DNA of 25,548 nt from assembly GCA_964600435.1 (NCBI GenBank), contig CAZRJB010000011.1, positions 1 to 25,548 on the forward strand, read 5' to 3'. Below the pieces are notes generated by a model, which was not told the DNA's origin, did no database searches, and saw nothing but the letters and a program-made list of their open reading frames with translations. This DNA is from HGM11367 sp964600435. GTDB taxonomy: Bacteria; Bacillota; Clostridia; Christensenellales; UBA1242. Within the stretch, counting starts at the first letter, position 1; each line of letters begins with the position of its first letter. A program made the translations under genes and the position numbers. Below, piece by piece: positions 15,701 through 21,732 of the stretch.

Positions 15701-15881
15701 AAACTGTTCCGTGATGTGGTTTGCCAGTTGGAAATGGTGGGCCATCATAGAAAACAACTTCTTTTTCTGTTTGTTGTTTTACTGATTTTTCAAAAATTTG
15801 ATTATCTTTCCAAAACTGTATAACTTCTGGCTGAAAAGTGCCAAAATTTGGTTTTGTGTCTAAAACTGTAAATTTTTTCAT
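12765..15881 (-). CDS. ileS: Isoleucyl-tRNA synthetase, type II (eukaryote-like)
   Basis: This 1038-aa class I synthetase charges tRNA-Ile. The ATP-binding signature is PPFPTGKPHHGT (48-59, the HIGH-box variant), followed by the tRNA-editing CP1 domain, and the KMSKS loop reads KLSKS (606-610). Metal-binding cysteines occur in CDCC and CPKCGG before DCWFESG. The length of about 1040 aa, the KKLSKSSKNY sequence and the absence of a C-terminal Cys4 zinc finger point to the type II form. Type II enzymes are generally little inhibited by mupirocin, so low sensitivity is inferred. An AAGGA ribosome binding site precedes the ATG. It lies 30 nt downstream of the aminoacyl-CoA synthase gene, so both are likely one transcript. 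No T-box leader is visible in this gap. Confidence 0.96.
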   Translation of the reverse strand: MKKFTVLDTKPNFGTFQPEVIQFWKDNQIFEKSVKQQTEKEVVFYDGPPFPTGKPHHGTVLVSFIKDMISRYWTMQGYCVPRVWGWDCHGLPIENQAETVLGITDKNEIERNLGIEAFNDKCFEIVSNNNDAWREYVEQMARWVDYDGAYKTMTPSFMESVMWAFKECYNKGLIYRDYRVTPYCTHCETSLSISDTRESDSTRPRQDRWIVVRFKTDIAFENKNVFMLAWTTTPWTLPSNMCLAVGKDLDYAFVEMENNVCYVACVNTLKNFKNVFGEEPKILKIVKGSELLGANYEPIFDYFADKKQEGAFRVVSADYVGAEDGVGIVHTAPAFGEDDYWTCKANKVPLVNPVDAKGQFTEEITDFYGIQENKTVIEMNPVVIRFLYEKGIAVADGTIEHNYPHCWRCKRPLIYKAMDAYYFSIDKIKDKLIANNEKINWVPETVKYGRFGNWLEGARDWNISRNRYWSTPIPIWKCDCCSHQEVLGSVAEIFEKSGQKLSNLHRQFMDKVTYACPKCGGKMIRVPEVLDCWFESGSVPFASKHYPFENKEWFENHFPSDFVVEYTGQIRCWFYYLHVLATALFDRPAFKNGVVHGTILAKDGKKLSKSSKNYTDPMELMKKFGTDAFRLYLYQTKAMLIGDLLFDEAGIADSLQQILLPYWNACNFFISYANIDGFCPNECKEPTSENSLDKWILAKLFETEKKITSSMDKYYINEFVPSVTSLIDGLTNWYIRRSRRRFWASGMDKDKKDAYETLYYVLINLTKLLAPVAPIVTEKVYKSLTEDLSVHLTSWPSIPEKFKNEKLLKQIDSVQRIIYLARSVRNKCKIKNRQPLSMLKIASSNAELLTLAKDFSGIIEEEINVKNIAFIDNVQDLATIKYDPNFNEIRAKYPNQIPAIIQSIKKGDFKFVDGGVMLGFNSQQVFDDSIILVSYLSKDGDFVASDRELVVLLDTTITKELAEEGLAREVVRSVQDARKQIGCEIVDKIKIQILGDFPENWVEYVCHETLATNSQIENPTTVISLEEENIKVLILKLN

Positions 15882-15911
15882 ATATTGTCCTTAAAAACTT
15901 AATAATTTTTG

Positions 15912-17093
15912 TTATTTAACATCCAAAATGTCTAAAACTTCTTTAATTTGTTGCATTGCATAGTCCATTTGTTCTTTTGTGTGAGTTGCAGTGTAAGAAG
16001 TTCTTAAAATTGCTTTTCCAACAGGAACAGCAGGAGAAATTGTTGGGTTAACATAAACCCCGCGTTCTAACAACAATTTGCAGGCAAGAAATGCCTTTTC
16101 GTCTTCATAAACATAAATTGGAATAATTGGTGTTGTGCCGTCAATAACTTTAACACCCAAGTTTTTTAAACCTTGACGCATATAGTTGGAAATGTCTTTT
16201 AAATTTTTAACTCTTTGTGGTTCGTTTTTTAAAATTTCCAATGCTTTTCTTGCGCTTGCAACCGCTGCAGGTGGAATGCTTGCGCTAAAAATGTATGGAC
16301 GAGATGTGTGTTTAACATATTCAACAACTTTTTTTGTGCTTGCCATGTATCCACCAAGAGAAGCCAAAGATTTTGAAAATGTGCCCATATATATATCAAC
16401 TTCATCTTCCAAACCAAAGTGTTCGGCAGTGCCTCTTCCGTGTTCGCCCAAAACCCCCAAACCATGAGCATCATCAACCATTATTCTTGCACCATATTTT
16501 TTTGCAAGAGCAACAATTTCTGGAAGTTTGCAAATGTCACCGCCCATGCTAAACACACCATCGGTAACAATCAAAATGCCTTTGTCTTGTGGAACTTCTT
16601 TAAGTTTTTCTTCTAAATCTTGCATGTTGCTGTGTTCATAGCGAACAAGTTTTGCAAAACTTAACCTGCAACCATCATAAATGCTTGCATGGTTTTCTTT
16701 GTCGCACAAAATAACATCATTTCTGCCACAAATTGCACTAATAATTCCTAAATTACTTTGAAAGCCTGTAGAAAAAGTGACACATGCTTCTTTATGTAAA
16801 AAATCTGCAAGTTCTTGTTCTAGTTTAACGTGAATATCCAACGTTCCATTCAAAAACCTAGAACCACTGTTTCCAGAACCATATTTTTTTAATGCTTCAA
16901 CACCTGCTTGAACAACTTCTGGGTTAGATGTTAAACCAAGATAGTTGTTGCTGCCAATCATAACTGTTTTAATGCCTTCCATGTCAACAATTGTGTCTTG
17001 CCCACTTCTGAGTTCATGAAAATAAGGGTAAATTCCTTTTTCTTTGGCAATTGTATAGTTATGTTCGCCTTCTGTTTTTGCAAACAAATCCAT
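15912..17093 (-). CDS. PLP-dependent alpha-oxoamine synthase (kbl/SPT-like)
   Basis: This 393-aa protein condenses an amino acid with an acyl-CoA, using PLP on K241 (GTFSKSLAS). H135 (NHAS) should stack on the cofactor; D207 and H210 (DDAH) contact its ring. A routine annotation would be glycine C-acetyltransferase (Kbl), which makes 2-amino-3-ketobutyrate. The motifs GIYPYF (20-25), GSRFLNGTLDIH (77-88) and GTFSKSLASLGGY resemble Bacteroides serine palmitoyltransferase more than Kbl of E. coli or Bacillus, where I remember RFICGTQDSH or RTIAGTFTMH. No threonine dehydrogenase gene adjoins. The substrate is therefore open: glycine/acetyl-CoA or serine/long-chain acyl-CoA. It has a strong ribosome binding site (AAAGGAG) and precedes ileS. 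Confidence 0.85.
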   Translation of the reverse strand: MDLFAKTEGEHNYTIAKEKGIYPYFHELRSGQDTIVDMEGIKTVMIGSNNYLGLTSNPEVVQAGVEALKKYGSGNSGSRFLNGTLDIHVKLEQELADFLHKEACVTFSTGFQSNLGIISAICGRNDVILCDKENHASIYDGCRLSFAKLVRYEHSNMQDLEEKLKEVPQDKGILIVTDGVFSMGGDICKLPEIVALAKKYGARIMVDDAHGLGVLGEHGRGTAEHFGLEDEVDIYMGTFSKSLASLGGYMASTKKVVEYVKHTSRPYIFSASIPPAAVASARKALEILKNEPQRVKNLKDISNYMRQGLKNLGVKVIDGTTPIIPIYVYEDEKAFLACKLLLERGVYVNPTISPAVPVGKAILRTSYTATHTKEQMDYAMQQIKEVLDILDVK

Positions 17094-17123
17094 ATTTTAA
17101 ATCTCCTTTAACATAATGGAGAT

Positions 17124-17152
17124 AGTTTACTACTTTGCATATTAATTGTCAA
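17124..17152 (-). promoter_or_regulatory. Promoter of the kbl-like/ileS operon
   Basis: On the minus strand TTGACA (17152-17147), a 17-nt spacer and TAAACT (17129-17124) form the promoter. Directly downstream an inverted repeat ATCTCC/GGAGAT (17118-17123 with 17101-17106) covers the ribosome binding site. Its upstream arm lies between the -10 box and the likely start, so it is at best partly transcribed; it may be a DNA site. Confidence 0.65.
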
Positions 17153-17217
17153 ATAAATTGAAATGGTACATTTTTTGTTTGTTGCATTATATTTTTTTTG
17201 TGGAGCAAAATAAATTT

Positions 17218-17400
17218 ATGTATTTTAATTATCACAGCAAAGTTAAAAAAATTATTGATTGTGATGTTGTTACAAAAATTGAAATTGTTGACAACTACAA
17301 CGGAATTTGCCCTGCCATGGTTATTTATTTTAAAGAACACAAACCAATGCCAATAAGAGAGCACAAATGGGATGAATACATAAAATATTTAAAACTTTAG
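17218..17400 (+). CDS. Small protein of unknown function (60 aa)
   Basis: The frame opens upstream at a TTG (17146), but the part before 17218 overlaps the divergent promoter and has no start signal, so the ATG at 17218 is preferred, with a weak GTGGAG about 12 nt before it. The product is soluble and mixed-charge, with a pattern of beta strands (VTKIEIVDNYNG, CPAMVIYFKEH) followed by a short helix (KWDEYIKYLKL). I recognise no family. It is followed by a strong terminator 10 nt past the stop, which supports a real transcript. It is divergent from the kbl-like gene. Confidence 0.5.
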   Translation: MYFNYHSKVKKIIDCDVVTKIEIVDNYNGICPAMVIYFKEHKPMPIREHKWDEYIKYLKL

Positions 17401-17409
17401 TTTTTAGTT

Positions 17410-17447
17410 AAACAACTCCGTTTTTGAATTTAAAAACGGAGTTGTTT
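17410..17447. terminator. Strong bidirectional terminator
   Basis: A perfect 16-bp stem (17410-17425 with 17432-17447) with a 6-nt loop and T-rich flanks on both strands. It separates the 60-aa gene from the convergent 132-aa membrane protein gene. Confidence 0.92.
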
Positions 17448-17468
17448 TATATTTTAACATGAGTTAAA

Positions 17469-17867
17469 TTAAATTTTTTTTGTTCCAGAACCTGTTCCAT
17501 ATGCAGAAATAGAAATCATTGTTATCAAAGACAAACAAATTAAAACAAAAGCCAAAACAATTGCAACATAAAGCCCAACTATTGGGATAAGGCAAATTGC
17601 CCTTAACACAAGTGGCAAGCAAGACAATGCAACAGAAAAGAACAATTGCAATGCACCAGTGCCTTTGTCAGATTTGCTCAAAAGCATAACAAACGAGAAA
17701 ACAACTACCATTAAGCAAACAATGCCTTTTGTTATCCAATAAATTAAAGTTGTTGCATGGTCCATTTCCCAAAAAAGGTTTAAAATAAAACCCATTCCAA
17801 CCATAAAACCAATGTAAACAACAAGTGCCAAACATGTTAGTGCAACATTTTTTGTTTTGCTATTCAT
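17469..17867 (-). CDS. Small four-helix membrane protein of unknown function
   Basis: This 132-aa protein has four hydrophobic segments at about 9-31, 42-64, 72-95 and 99-122, with a short positively charged N-terminus (NSKTKN) and a Gly-rich tail (YGTGSGTKK). No catalytic motif or family is recognised. A ribosome binding site (AAGGGGG) precedes the ATG and a promoter lies upstream, so it is transcribed alone, downstream of ychF. Confidence 0.7.
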   Translation of the reverse strand: MNSKTKNVALTCLALVVYIGFMVGMGFILNLFWEMDHATTLIYWITKGIVCLMVVVFSFVMLLSKSDKGTGALQLFFSVALSCLPLVLRAICLIPIVGLYVAIVLAFVLICLSLITMISISAYGTGSGTKKI

Positions 17868-17898
17868 AAATCCCCCTTAAAAATATATTTATAACTAT

Positions 17899-17927
17899 AT
17901 TTTAATCTTTTTTACATTATTTGTAAA
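17899..17927 (-). promoter_or_regulatory. Promoter of the 132-aa membrane protein gene
   Basis: On the minus strand TTTACA (17927-17922), a 17-nt spacer and TAAAAT (17904-17899) precede the gene by about 31 nt. An ordinary leader with a ribosome binding site follows. Confidence 0.6.
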
Positions 17928-17968
17928 TAATTTTAAATATATATTTTTTTTACTCAAACCAAAACCTT

Positions 17969-19060
17969 TTAAACGTTAAATCTAAACAGCATAACATCGC
18001 CGTCTTGAACAACATAGTCTTTGCCTTCAATTCTAACCTTTCCGTTTTCTTTTGCTTTTAAATATGACCCCGCACTAATTAAATCGTTAAAAGAAACAAC
18101 TTCTGCCTTAATAAACCCCTTTTCAAAATCTGTGTGAATTTTTCCAGCCGCTTGTGGTGCTTTTGTTCCTTTTTTAATTGTCCAAGCCCTAACTTCAGGT
18201 TCGCCAGCAGTTAAATAACTCATTAAACCAAGCAAAGAATAGCCTTTTGTTACAAGTTTTTCTAAACCACTTTCGTTAATGCCAAGTTCTTGTTTAAACA
18301 TTTCTCTTTCTTCTTGTTCTAGTTTGGTTAATTCTTCTTCAATTTTTGCACAAAGCGAAATTGCTTCACTGTTTTCTGACAACGCAAAATTTTCAACTTT
18401 TTTAACATATGCATTGTCAGTTTTTCCAATATCGCTTTCTCCAATGTTTGCACAATATATAACAGGTTTGGTTGTTAACAAAAAGAATTCTTTAACAATT
18501 TTTTGTTCTTCGTCTGAAAAGTTTAAACTTCTTGCTGGTTTTCCTGCTTCCAACACATTTTTTATTTTGGTTAAAAGTTCCACTTCTTCCTTTGCACTTT
18601 TATCGCCAACTTTAACAAGTTTTGAACCCTTTTCTAATCTTTTTGTAACACTCTCTAAGTCTGCCAAAACAAGTTCTAAGTTTATAACTTCAATATCTCT
18701 AACAGGGTCAACACAATCGTTGACGTTTATAATGTTAGAATCTTCAAAACATCTAACAACATGAACAATTGAATCAACTTCTCTAATGTGACTTAAAAAT
18801 TTGTTGCCAAGCCCCTCGCCTTTGCTTGCACCAGCAACCAAGCCTGCAATGTCAACAAATTCAATAACAGCAGGTGTTATTTTTTTTGTGTTATACAATT
18901 TTGCAAGTGCATTTAACCTTTCATCTTTAACAGCAACAACACCAACGTTTGGTTCAATTGTGCAAAAAGGATAGTTTGCACTTTCTGCTCCTGCTTCTGT
19001 TATTGCATTAAAAAGAGTACTTTTTCCAACGTTTGGTAAACCCACAACACCAATTTTCAT
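17969..19060 (-). CDS. ychF: Redox-regulated ATPase / OBG-type GTPase YchF
   Basis: This 363-aa protein is full-length YchF, a ribosome-associated P-loop protein of the OBG family that prefers ATP. It has the P-loop GLPNVGKST (7-15), the switch motif DIAGL (70-74), a G4 variant NIGE in place of NKxD (which explains ATP preference in the family), a helical region, and a C-terminal TGS domain beginning near residue 275 and ending RIEGKDYVVQDGDVMLFRFNV. The ribosome binding site is AGGAG. In many bacteria ychF is next to pth; here it is not. It has its own promoter (19082-19110). Confidence 0.97.
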   Translation of the reverse strand: MKIGVVGLPNVGKSTLFNAITEAGAESANYPFCTIEPNVGVVAVKDERLNALAKLYNTKKITPAVIEFVDIAGLVAGASKGEGLGNKFLSHIREVDSIVHVVRCFEDSNIINVNDCVDPVRDIEVINLELVLADLESVTKRLEKGSKLVKVGDKSAKEEVELLTKIKNVLEAGKPARSLNFSDEEQKIVKEFFLLTTKPVIYCANIGESDIGKTDNAYVKKVENFALSENSEAISLCAKIEEELTKLEQEEREMFKQELGINESGLEKLVTKGYSLLGLMSYLTAGEPEVRAWTIKKGTKAPQAAGKIHTDFEKGFIKAEVVSFNDLISAGSYLKAKENGKVRIEGKDYVVQDGDVMLFRFNV

Positions 19061-19081
19061 ATTTTCTCCTAACTAATTTAA

Positions 19082-19110
19082 ATTTTAGCATTAAATTTTG
19101 CCATAAACAA
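19082..19110 (-). promoter_or_regulatory. Candidate promoter of ychF
   Basis: On the minus strand TTGTTT (19110-19105), a 17-nt spacer and TAAAAT (19087-19082), 21 nt before the start codon. The rest of the intergenic region (about 19111-19305) is AT-rich with no recognisable feature. Confidence 0.5.
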
Positions 19111-19306
19111 AAATAAGTATAAACTAATAATTAAAAAAGTCAAATCTTTTAAAAACTTGAACACAAAGATTTTTTGAGTAAAAAAATAACATTGCCAACA
19201 TTTTTCCAAAATTTGTAAAAAGATTTTTAGGTTTTAAAAAACAAAAGACATTAAACATAAAAAATTTATATATGATATTGGCATTATATTTTTTTGTTTT
19301 AAAAAG

Positions 19307-19335
19307 TTGCAAACATAACTCATTTTTTGTACAAT
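19307..19335 (+). promoter_or_regulatory. Promoter of dut
   Basis: TTGCAA (19307-19312), a 17-nt spacer and TACAAT (19330-19335). A leader of about 25 nt with a GGAG ribosome binding site follows. Confidence 0.65.
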
Positions 19336-19366
19336 GTATTAAACTTTAAAATAATAAGGAGAAAAC

Positions 19367-19816
19367 ATGGAAACAATCAAATTTAAAAAACTAAACCCAG
19401 ACGCAATCATTCCAGATTATGCTCATGACGGCGATGCCGGAATGGACCTTTACAGCATTCAAGATGATGTTATTGAGCCTTTTTGTTGGAAATTGATTCC
19501 AACAGGTCTTGCTTGCATTTTGCCAAAAGGCACAGAAGGGCAAGTTCGTTCGAAAAGTGGCATTGCATTAAAAAATGGAGTTTTTGTTTTAAACACTCCC
19601 GGAACTGTGGACGAAAACTATAGGGGAGAAATTGGAGTTATTTTATACAACTTAAACAAAAACCAACCTTTTGTTATAAAAAAAGGTCAAAAAATTGCTC
19701 AGTATGTTATTAATCGTGTTGAATATGTAAAAACAGAAGAAGTTGAAGAACTTGATTCAACTTCTAGAGGTGAAGGTGGTTTTGGTTCAAGCGGGCTAGG
19801 AAGAAACACAAAATAA
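19367..19816 (+). CDS. dut: dUTP diphosphatase (trimeric dUTPase)
   Basis: This 149-aa protein hydrolyses dUTP to dUMP, keeping uracil out of DNA and supplying dTMP synthesis. All five motifs of the trimeric family are present: DAGMDLYS (23-30), RSKSGIALKNGV, NTPGTVDENYRGEIGVILYN with the catalytic Asp in GTVD, GQKIAQ, and the Gly-rich C-terminal STSRGEGGFGSSG that closes over the active site. Ribosome binding site AAGGAG. It is monocistronic, ending at a strong hairpin. Functionally it pairs with ung, found 4 kb away in the window. Confidence 0.97.
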   Translation: METIKFKKLNPDAIIPDYAHDGDAGMDLYSIQDDVIEPFCWKLIPTGLACILPKGTEGQVRSKSGIALKNGVFVLNTPGTVDENYRGEIGVILYNLNKNQPFVIKKGQKIAQYVINRVEYVKTEEVEELDSTSRGEGGFGSSGLGRNTK

Positions 19817-19849
19817 ACAAACGTTTTTTTACTTTTTAAATTATGTTTT

Positions 19850-19884
19850 AAAAGTTACATTTAAATTTTTTAAATGTAACTTTT
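19850..19884. terminator. Bidirectional terminator between dut and ddh
   Basis: A 16-bp stem (19850-19865 with 19869-19884) with a 3-nt loop and T-runs both ways. The ddh stop codon (19870-19872) lies within the right arm, so ddh terminates immediately at its end. Confidence 0.88.
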
Positions 19885-20793
19885 TGCATTTTTTATAAGG
19901 TAAGAAAACGGAACATCTAAAATTGAATATGCTCCAAACTTTTTGTTTTGATAAAACTCAAACAAAACTTTTGCATATGCAACCAACACTTTTGCAGTAA
20001 AAATTGGATTGCTTTTTAAGTTTAACTTAAAACTCATTTCTCCACCAACGTCAAAAACTTCACCTGCATGGAACAAGCACTTATGTTTTTGTAATTTTTT
20101 TGCATCAACAAAATTAACTTTTGTGTTATACCCCAAAAAATAATTGGGCATGTTAACAACTTTGTTAAAAATTTCCGCTCTGTCTTTTTGTTCTGCAACA
20201 ATAAAGCATTCTCTAACATGCAATTCTTTTTCATTATCTAAATTTTTCAATTTTCCACTTTTTAACTTATCAACAAGTTTTTGGTTTGGAATTGTATATT
20301 GAACAGCATCCTTAACCCCTTTAATGCACCTAATTGCTTCACTATGCCCTTGACTAACACCTTTGCCCCAAACAGTGTAAGTTTTGTTACCAAAAGCATT
20401 AAACAAAACCCTCATCAAACTAAAAAGTCCTGGGTCCCATCCAAACGAACAAAAAGCAACTTTTTTGTTTTGTTTTGCTAAGTCGTCACAAACATTTAAG
20501 TGTTTAGGAATTAACTTGTGTGTGTCAAATGCATCAATACAATTAAAATAACACAAACTTTGTTTTGCTTGTTCCATCAAATTTGAAGAACTTCCTCCAC
20601 ACAAAAACATTATGTCGATTTTGTTTTTATAATCTTCAATTTTGTTTATAAATTCAACATTTTTAATTTTAGCCTTAACAACACGCTTGCTAAAAACAGC
20701 CACAAGTTCAAAATTTGAGTCGTTTAAAACAAGTTCTTCTATGCTTTTTCCTAAATTACCATAACCTAAAATTCCAACTTTAATTTTTTTCAT
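19870..20793 (-). CDS. ddh: meso-Diaminopimelate dehydrogenase
   Basis: This 307-aa oxidoreductase (EC 1.4.1.16) makes meso-diaminopimelate in one step from tetrahydrodipicolinate, ammonia and NADPH, supplying lysine and peptidoglycan. Landmarks are the nucleotide-binding GYGNLGK (10-16), CGGSSSN (65-71), the FDTH segment, GWDPGLFS, and WGKGVSQGHSEAIRCIKGVKDAVQYTIP, which is highly typical of Ddh. Presence implies meso-DAP in the cell wall. No other lysine genes adjoin. The start has no Shine-Dalgarno sequence; a TTAACA-16-CATAAA promoter would leave about 2 nt of leader, so it may be another leaderless gene, less certain than ung or yugP. Confidence 0.93.
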   Translation of the reverse strand: MKKIKVGILGYGNLGKSIEELVLNDSNFELVAVFSKRVVKAKIKNVEFINKIEDYKNKIDIMFLCGGSSSNLMEQAKQSLCYFNCIDAFDTHKLIPKHLNVCDDLAKQNKKVAFCSFGWDPGLFSLMRVLFNAFGNKTYTVWGKGVSQGHSEAIRCIKGVKDAVQYTIPNQKLVDKLKSGKLKNLDNEKELHVRECFIVAEQKDRAEIFNKVVNMPNYFLGYNTKVNFVDAKKLQKHKCLFHAGEVFDVGGEMSFKLNLKSNPIFTAKVLVAYAKVLFEFYQNKKFGAYSILDVPFSYLIKNAKSYI

Positions 20794-20801
20794 ATTTTTT
20801 A

Positions 20802-20829
20802 TTTATGATTGCATAAAAAAAATTGTTAA
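20802..20829 (-). promoter_or_regulatory. Weak candidate promoter of ddh
   Basis: On the minus strand TTAACA (20829-20824), a 16-nt spacer and CATAAA (20807-20802), ending 8 nt before the ATG. It abuts the terminator of the upstream gene. The -10 match is only four of six. Confidence 0.3.
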
Positions 20830-20857
20830 AAACCCGTAACAAACAGTTACGGGTTTT
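20829..20857 (-). terminator. Terminator of the 174-aa gene
   Basis: A perfect 12-bp stem (20829-20840 with 20846-20857) with a 5-nt loop. On the minus strand it is followed by T-rich sequence. It starts 13 nt after the stop codon. Confidence 0.88.
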
Positions 20858-20869
20858 GCTTTAAATGTT

Positions 20870-21394
20870 TTAAAATCCAAACAAATTTTCTTCTTCATTG
20901 TCATCTTTTTTCTTTTCTGGTGTTACATATTCAACCAAAGATGATTTTAGATTGTTGCAAGAATTGATAATGTTTTCGTAACCGTTTTTTCCAAATTCGT
21001 TCGAATATTTTTTAGACACATCAACCAAATTATTAACAATTTCAATTTGTTTTTTATTGCAGTTGTTTTTGTTAAAATATTTTAGTTTTTTGATTTGGTC
21101 AATAAATTGTTTGCAAACAATATATGTATCGTTTTCTTCTGTTTCTTTTAAAACTTTTTCGTATCTATATTCATGAAGATAGCCATCAATAATAATATAC
21201 TCAAAATTGTTTTCATACACTTCAAGGTCCACTTTGTCATGTTGTATATTTTTAAAATATTCTCCATAAACCATTAACATTTGATTAAATTTTTCATTGT
21301 CTGTTAGTTTTTTGTTTTTAACAATAGAATCACAAATTTTATCTACGCTTTTATTCTTTTTAAATTTTGATTTTATAAATTCTAAAATTTCCAT
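20870..21394 (-). CDS. Hypothetical helical, charged protein (174 aa)
   Basis: No family is recognised. The protein is strongly charged (many Lys, Glu and Asp) and asparagine-rich, with predicted long helices, no membrane segment or signal peptide, and an acidic C-terminus (KKKDDNEEENLFGF). The end FGF after an acidic run could be a docking peptide; that is only a guess. A ribosome binding site (TTGGAG) precedes the ATG. Transcription starts about 160 nt upstream and passes through a structured leader whose last segment overlaps the ribosome binding site, so translation may be regulated. It has its own terminator and is not part of an operon. Confidence 0.7.
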   Translation of the reverse strand: MEILEFIKSKFKKNKSVDKICDSIVKNKKLTDNEKFNQMLMVYGEYFKNIQHDKVDLEVYENNFEYIIIDGYLHEYRYEKVLKETEENDTYIVCKQFIDQIKKLKYFNKNNCNKKQIEIVNNLVDVSKKYSNEFGKNGYENIINSCNNLKSSLVEYVTPEKKKDDNEEENLFGF

Positions 21395-21560
21395 AACAAC
21401 TCCAAGTTTTAAATATATTCACATAATATTTGTGATGTTAAAATTTAAACAAGTTAAATTTTAAGTTGCTAATTGCAACTCCCACAACAAGATATGGCAT
21501 CACAGTTTGTATAAAAATCAGTTGCTGGCAAATGTGACTTTGCCCTGCTTGCCTACAACT
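21395..21560 (-). ncRNA. Structured, switch-like leader RNA of the 174-aa gene
   Basis: Minus-strand elements in order: AGUUG (21560-21556, probably just upstream of the start), hairpin GGCAAA/UUUGCC (21544-21539 with 21532-21527) with loop GUCACA, CAACU (21524-21520), UGUGAU (21504-21499), which can pair with the GUCACA loop as a pseudoknot, hairpin AGUUGC/GCAACU (21480-21475 with 21469-21464), an 11-bp AU hairpin (21464-21454 with 21448-21438), and AGUUGU overlapping the ribosome binding site (21401-21396). AGUUG and CAACU alternate, so mutually exclusive pairings could mask or free the ribosome binding site. No known riboswitch class is recognised. Confidence 0.5.
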
Positions 21561-21589
21561 TATAATATCACAAAAAACAAATTTGTCAA
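21561..21589 (-). promoter_or_regulatory. Promoter of the 174-aa gene and its leader
   Basis: On the minus strand a consensus TTGACA (21589-21584) is followed after 16 nt by TATTAT (21567-21562), or after 17 nt by ATTATA (21566-21561). The predicted start is near 21555. Confidence 0.6.
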
Positions 21590-21637
21590 TAAAAACATAT
21601 TTTAAAAGGTTTAAAAAAAAGTTTTTTCAACCAAACA

Positions 21638-21732
21638 GGGCGGAAGTTGCCCCTGGGCTTTTGCCCAAGGGCAAAAGTTGAACAATTTTGTTCAACTTTA
21701 ATTTTGCCTTTAGGCAAAATTTACTTCCGCCC
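21638..21732. repeat. Cloverleaf-like nested palindrome at the end of trxB
   Basis: An outer 10-bp inverted repeat (GGGCGGAAGT 21638-21647 with ACTTCCGCCC 21723-21732) encloses three perfect hairpins: 21658-21666/21669-21677, 21674-21683/21690-21699 and 21700-21709/21712-21721, plus a small GCCC/GGGC stem (21649-21652 with 21655-21658). The first and third hairpins share the TTTTGCC arm. The trxB stop (21721-21723) and its last three codons lie in the element. On the minus strand a run of eight T's follows 16 nt after the outer stem, so it may act as the operon terminator; the GC-rich arms suggest an inserted palindromic repeat. Confidence 0.75.

Noticed and set aside
19124..19312. Open frame of 62 codons on the minus strand between ychF and dut
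   Set aside because: Low-complexity Phe/Lys/Asn composition from AT-rich DNA, no ribosome binding site, and it overlaps the dut promoter.
21638..21732. The cloverleaf-like element as a tRNA gene
   Set aside because: It lacks the T-loop TTC, the D-loop GG, a 7-bp acceptor and a 7-nt anticodon loop; the hairpin loops are only 2-6 nt.
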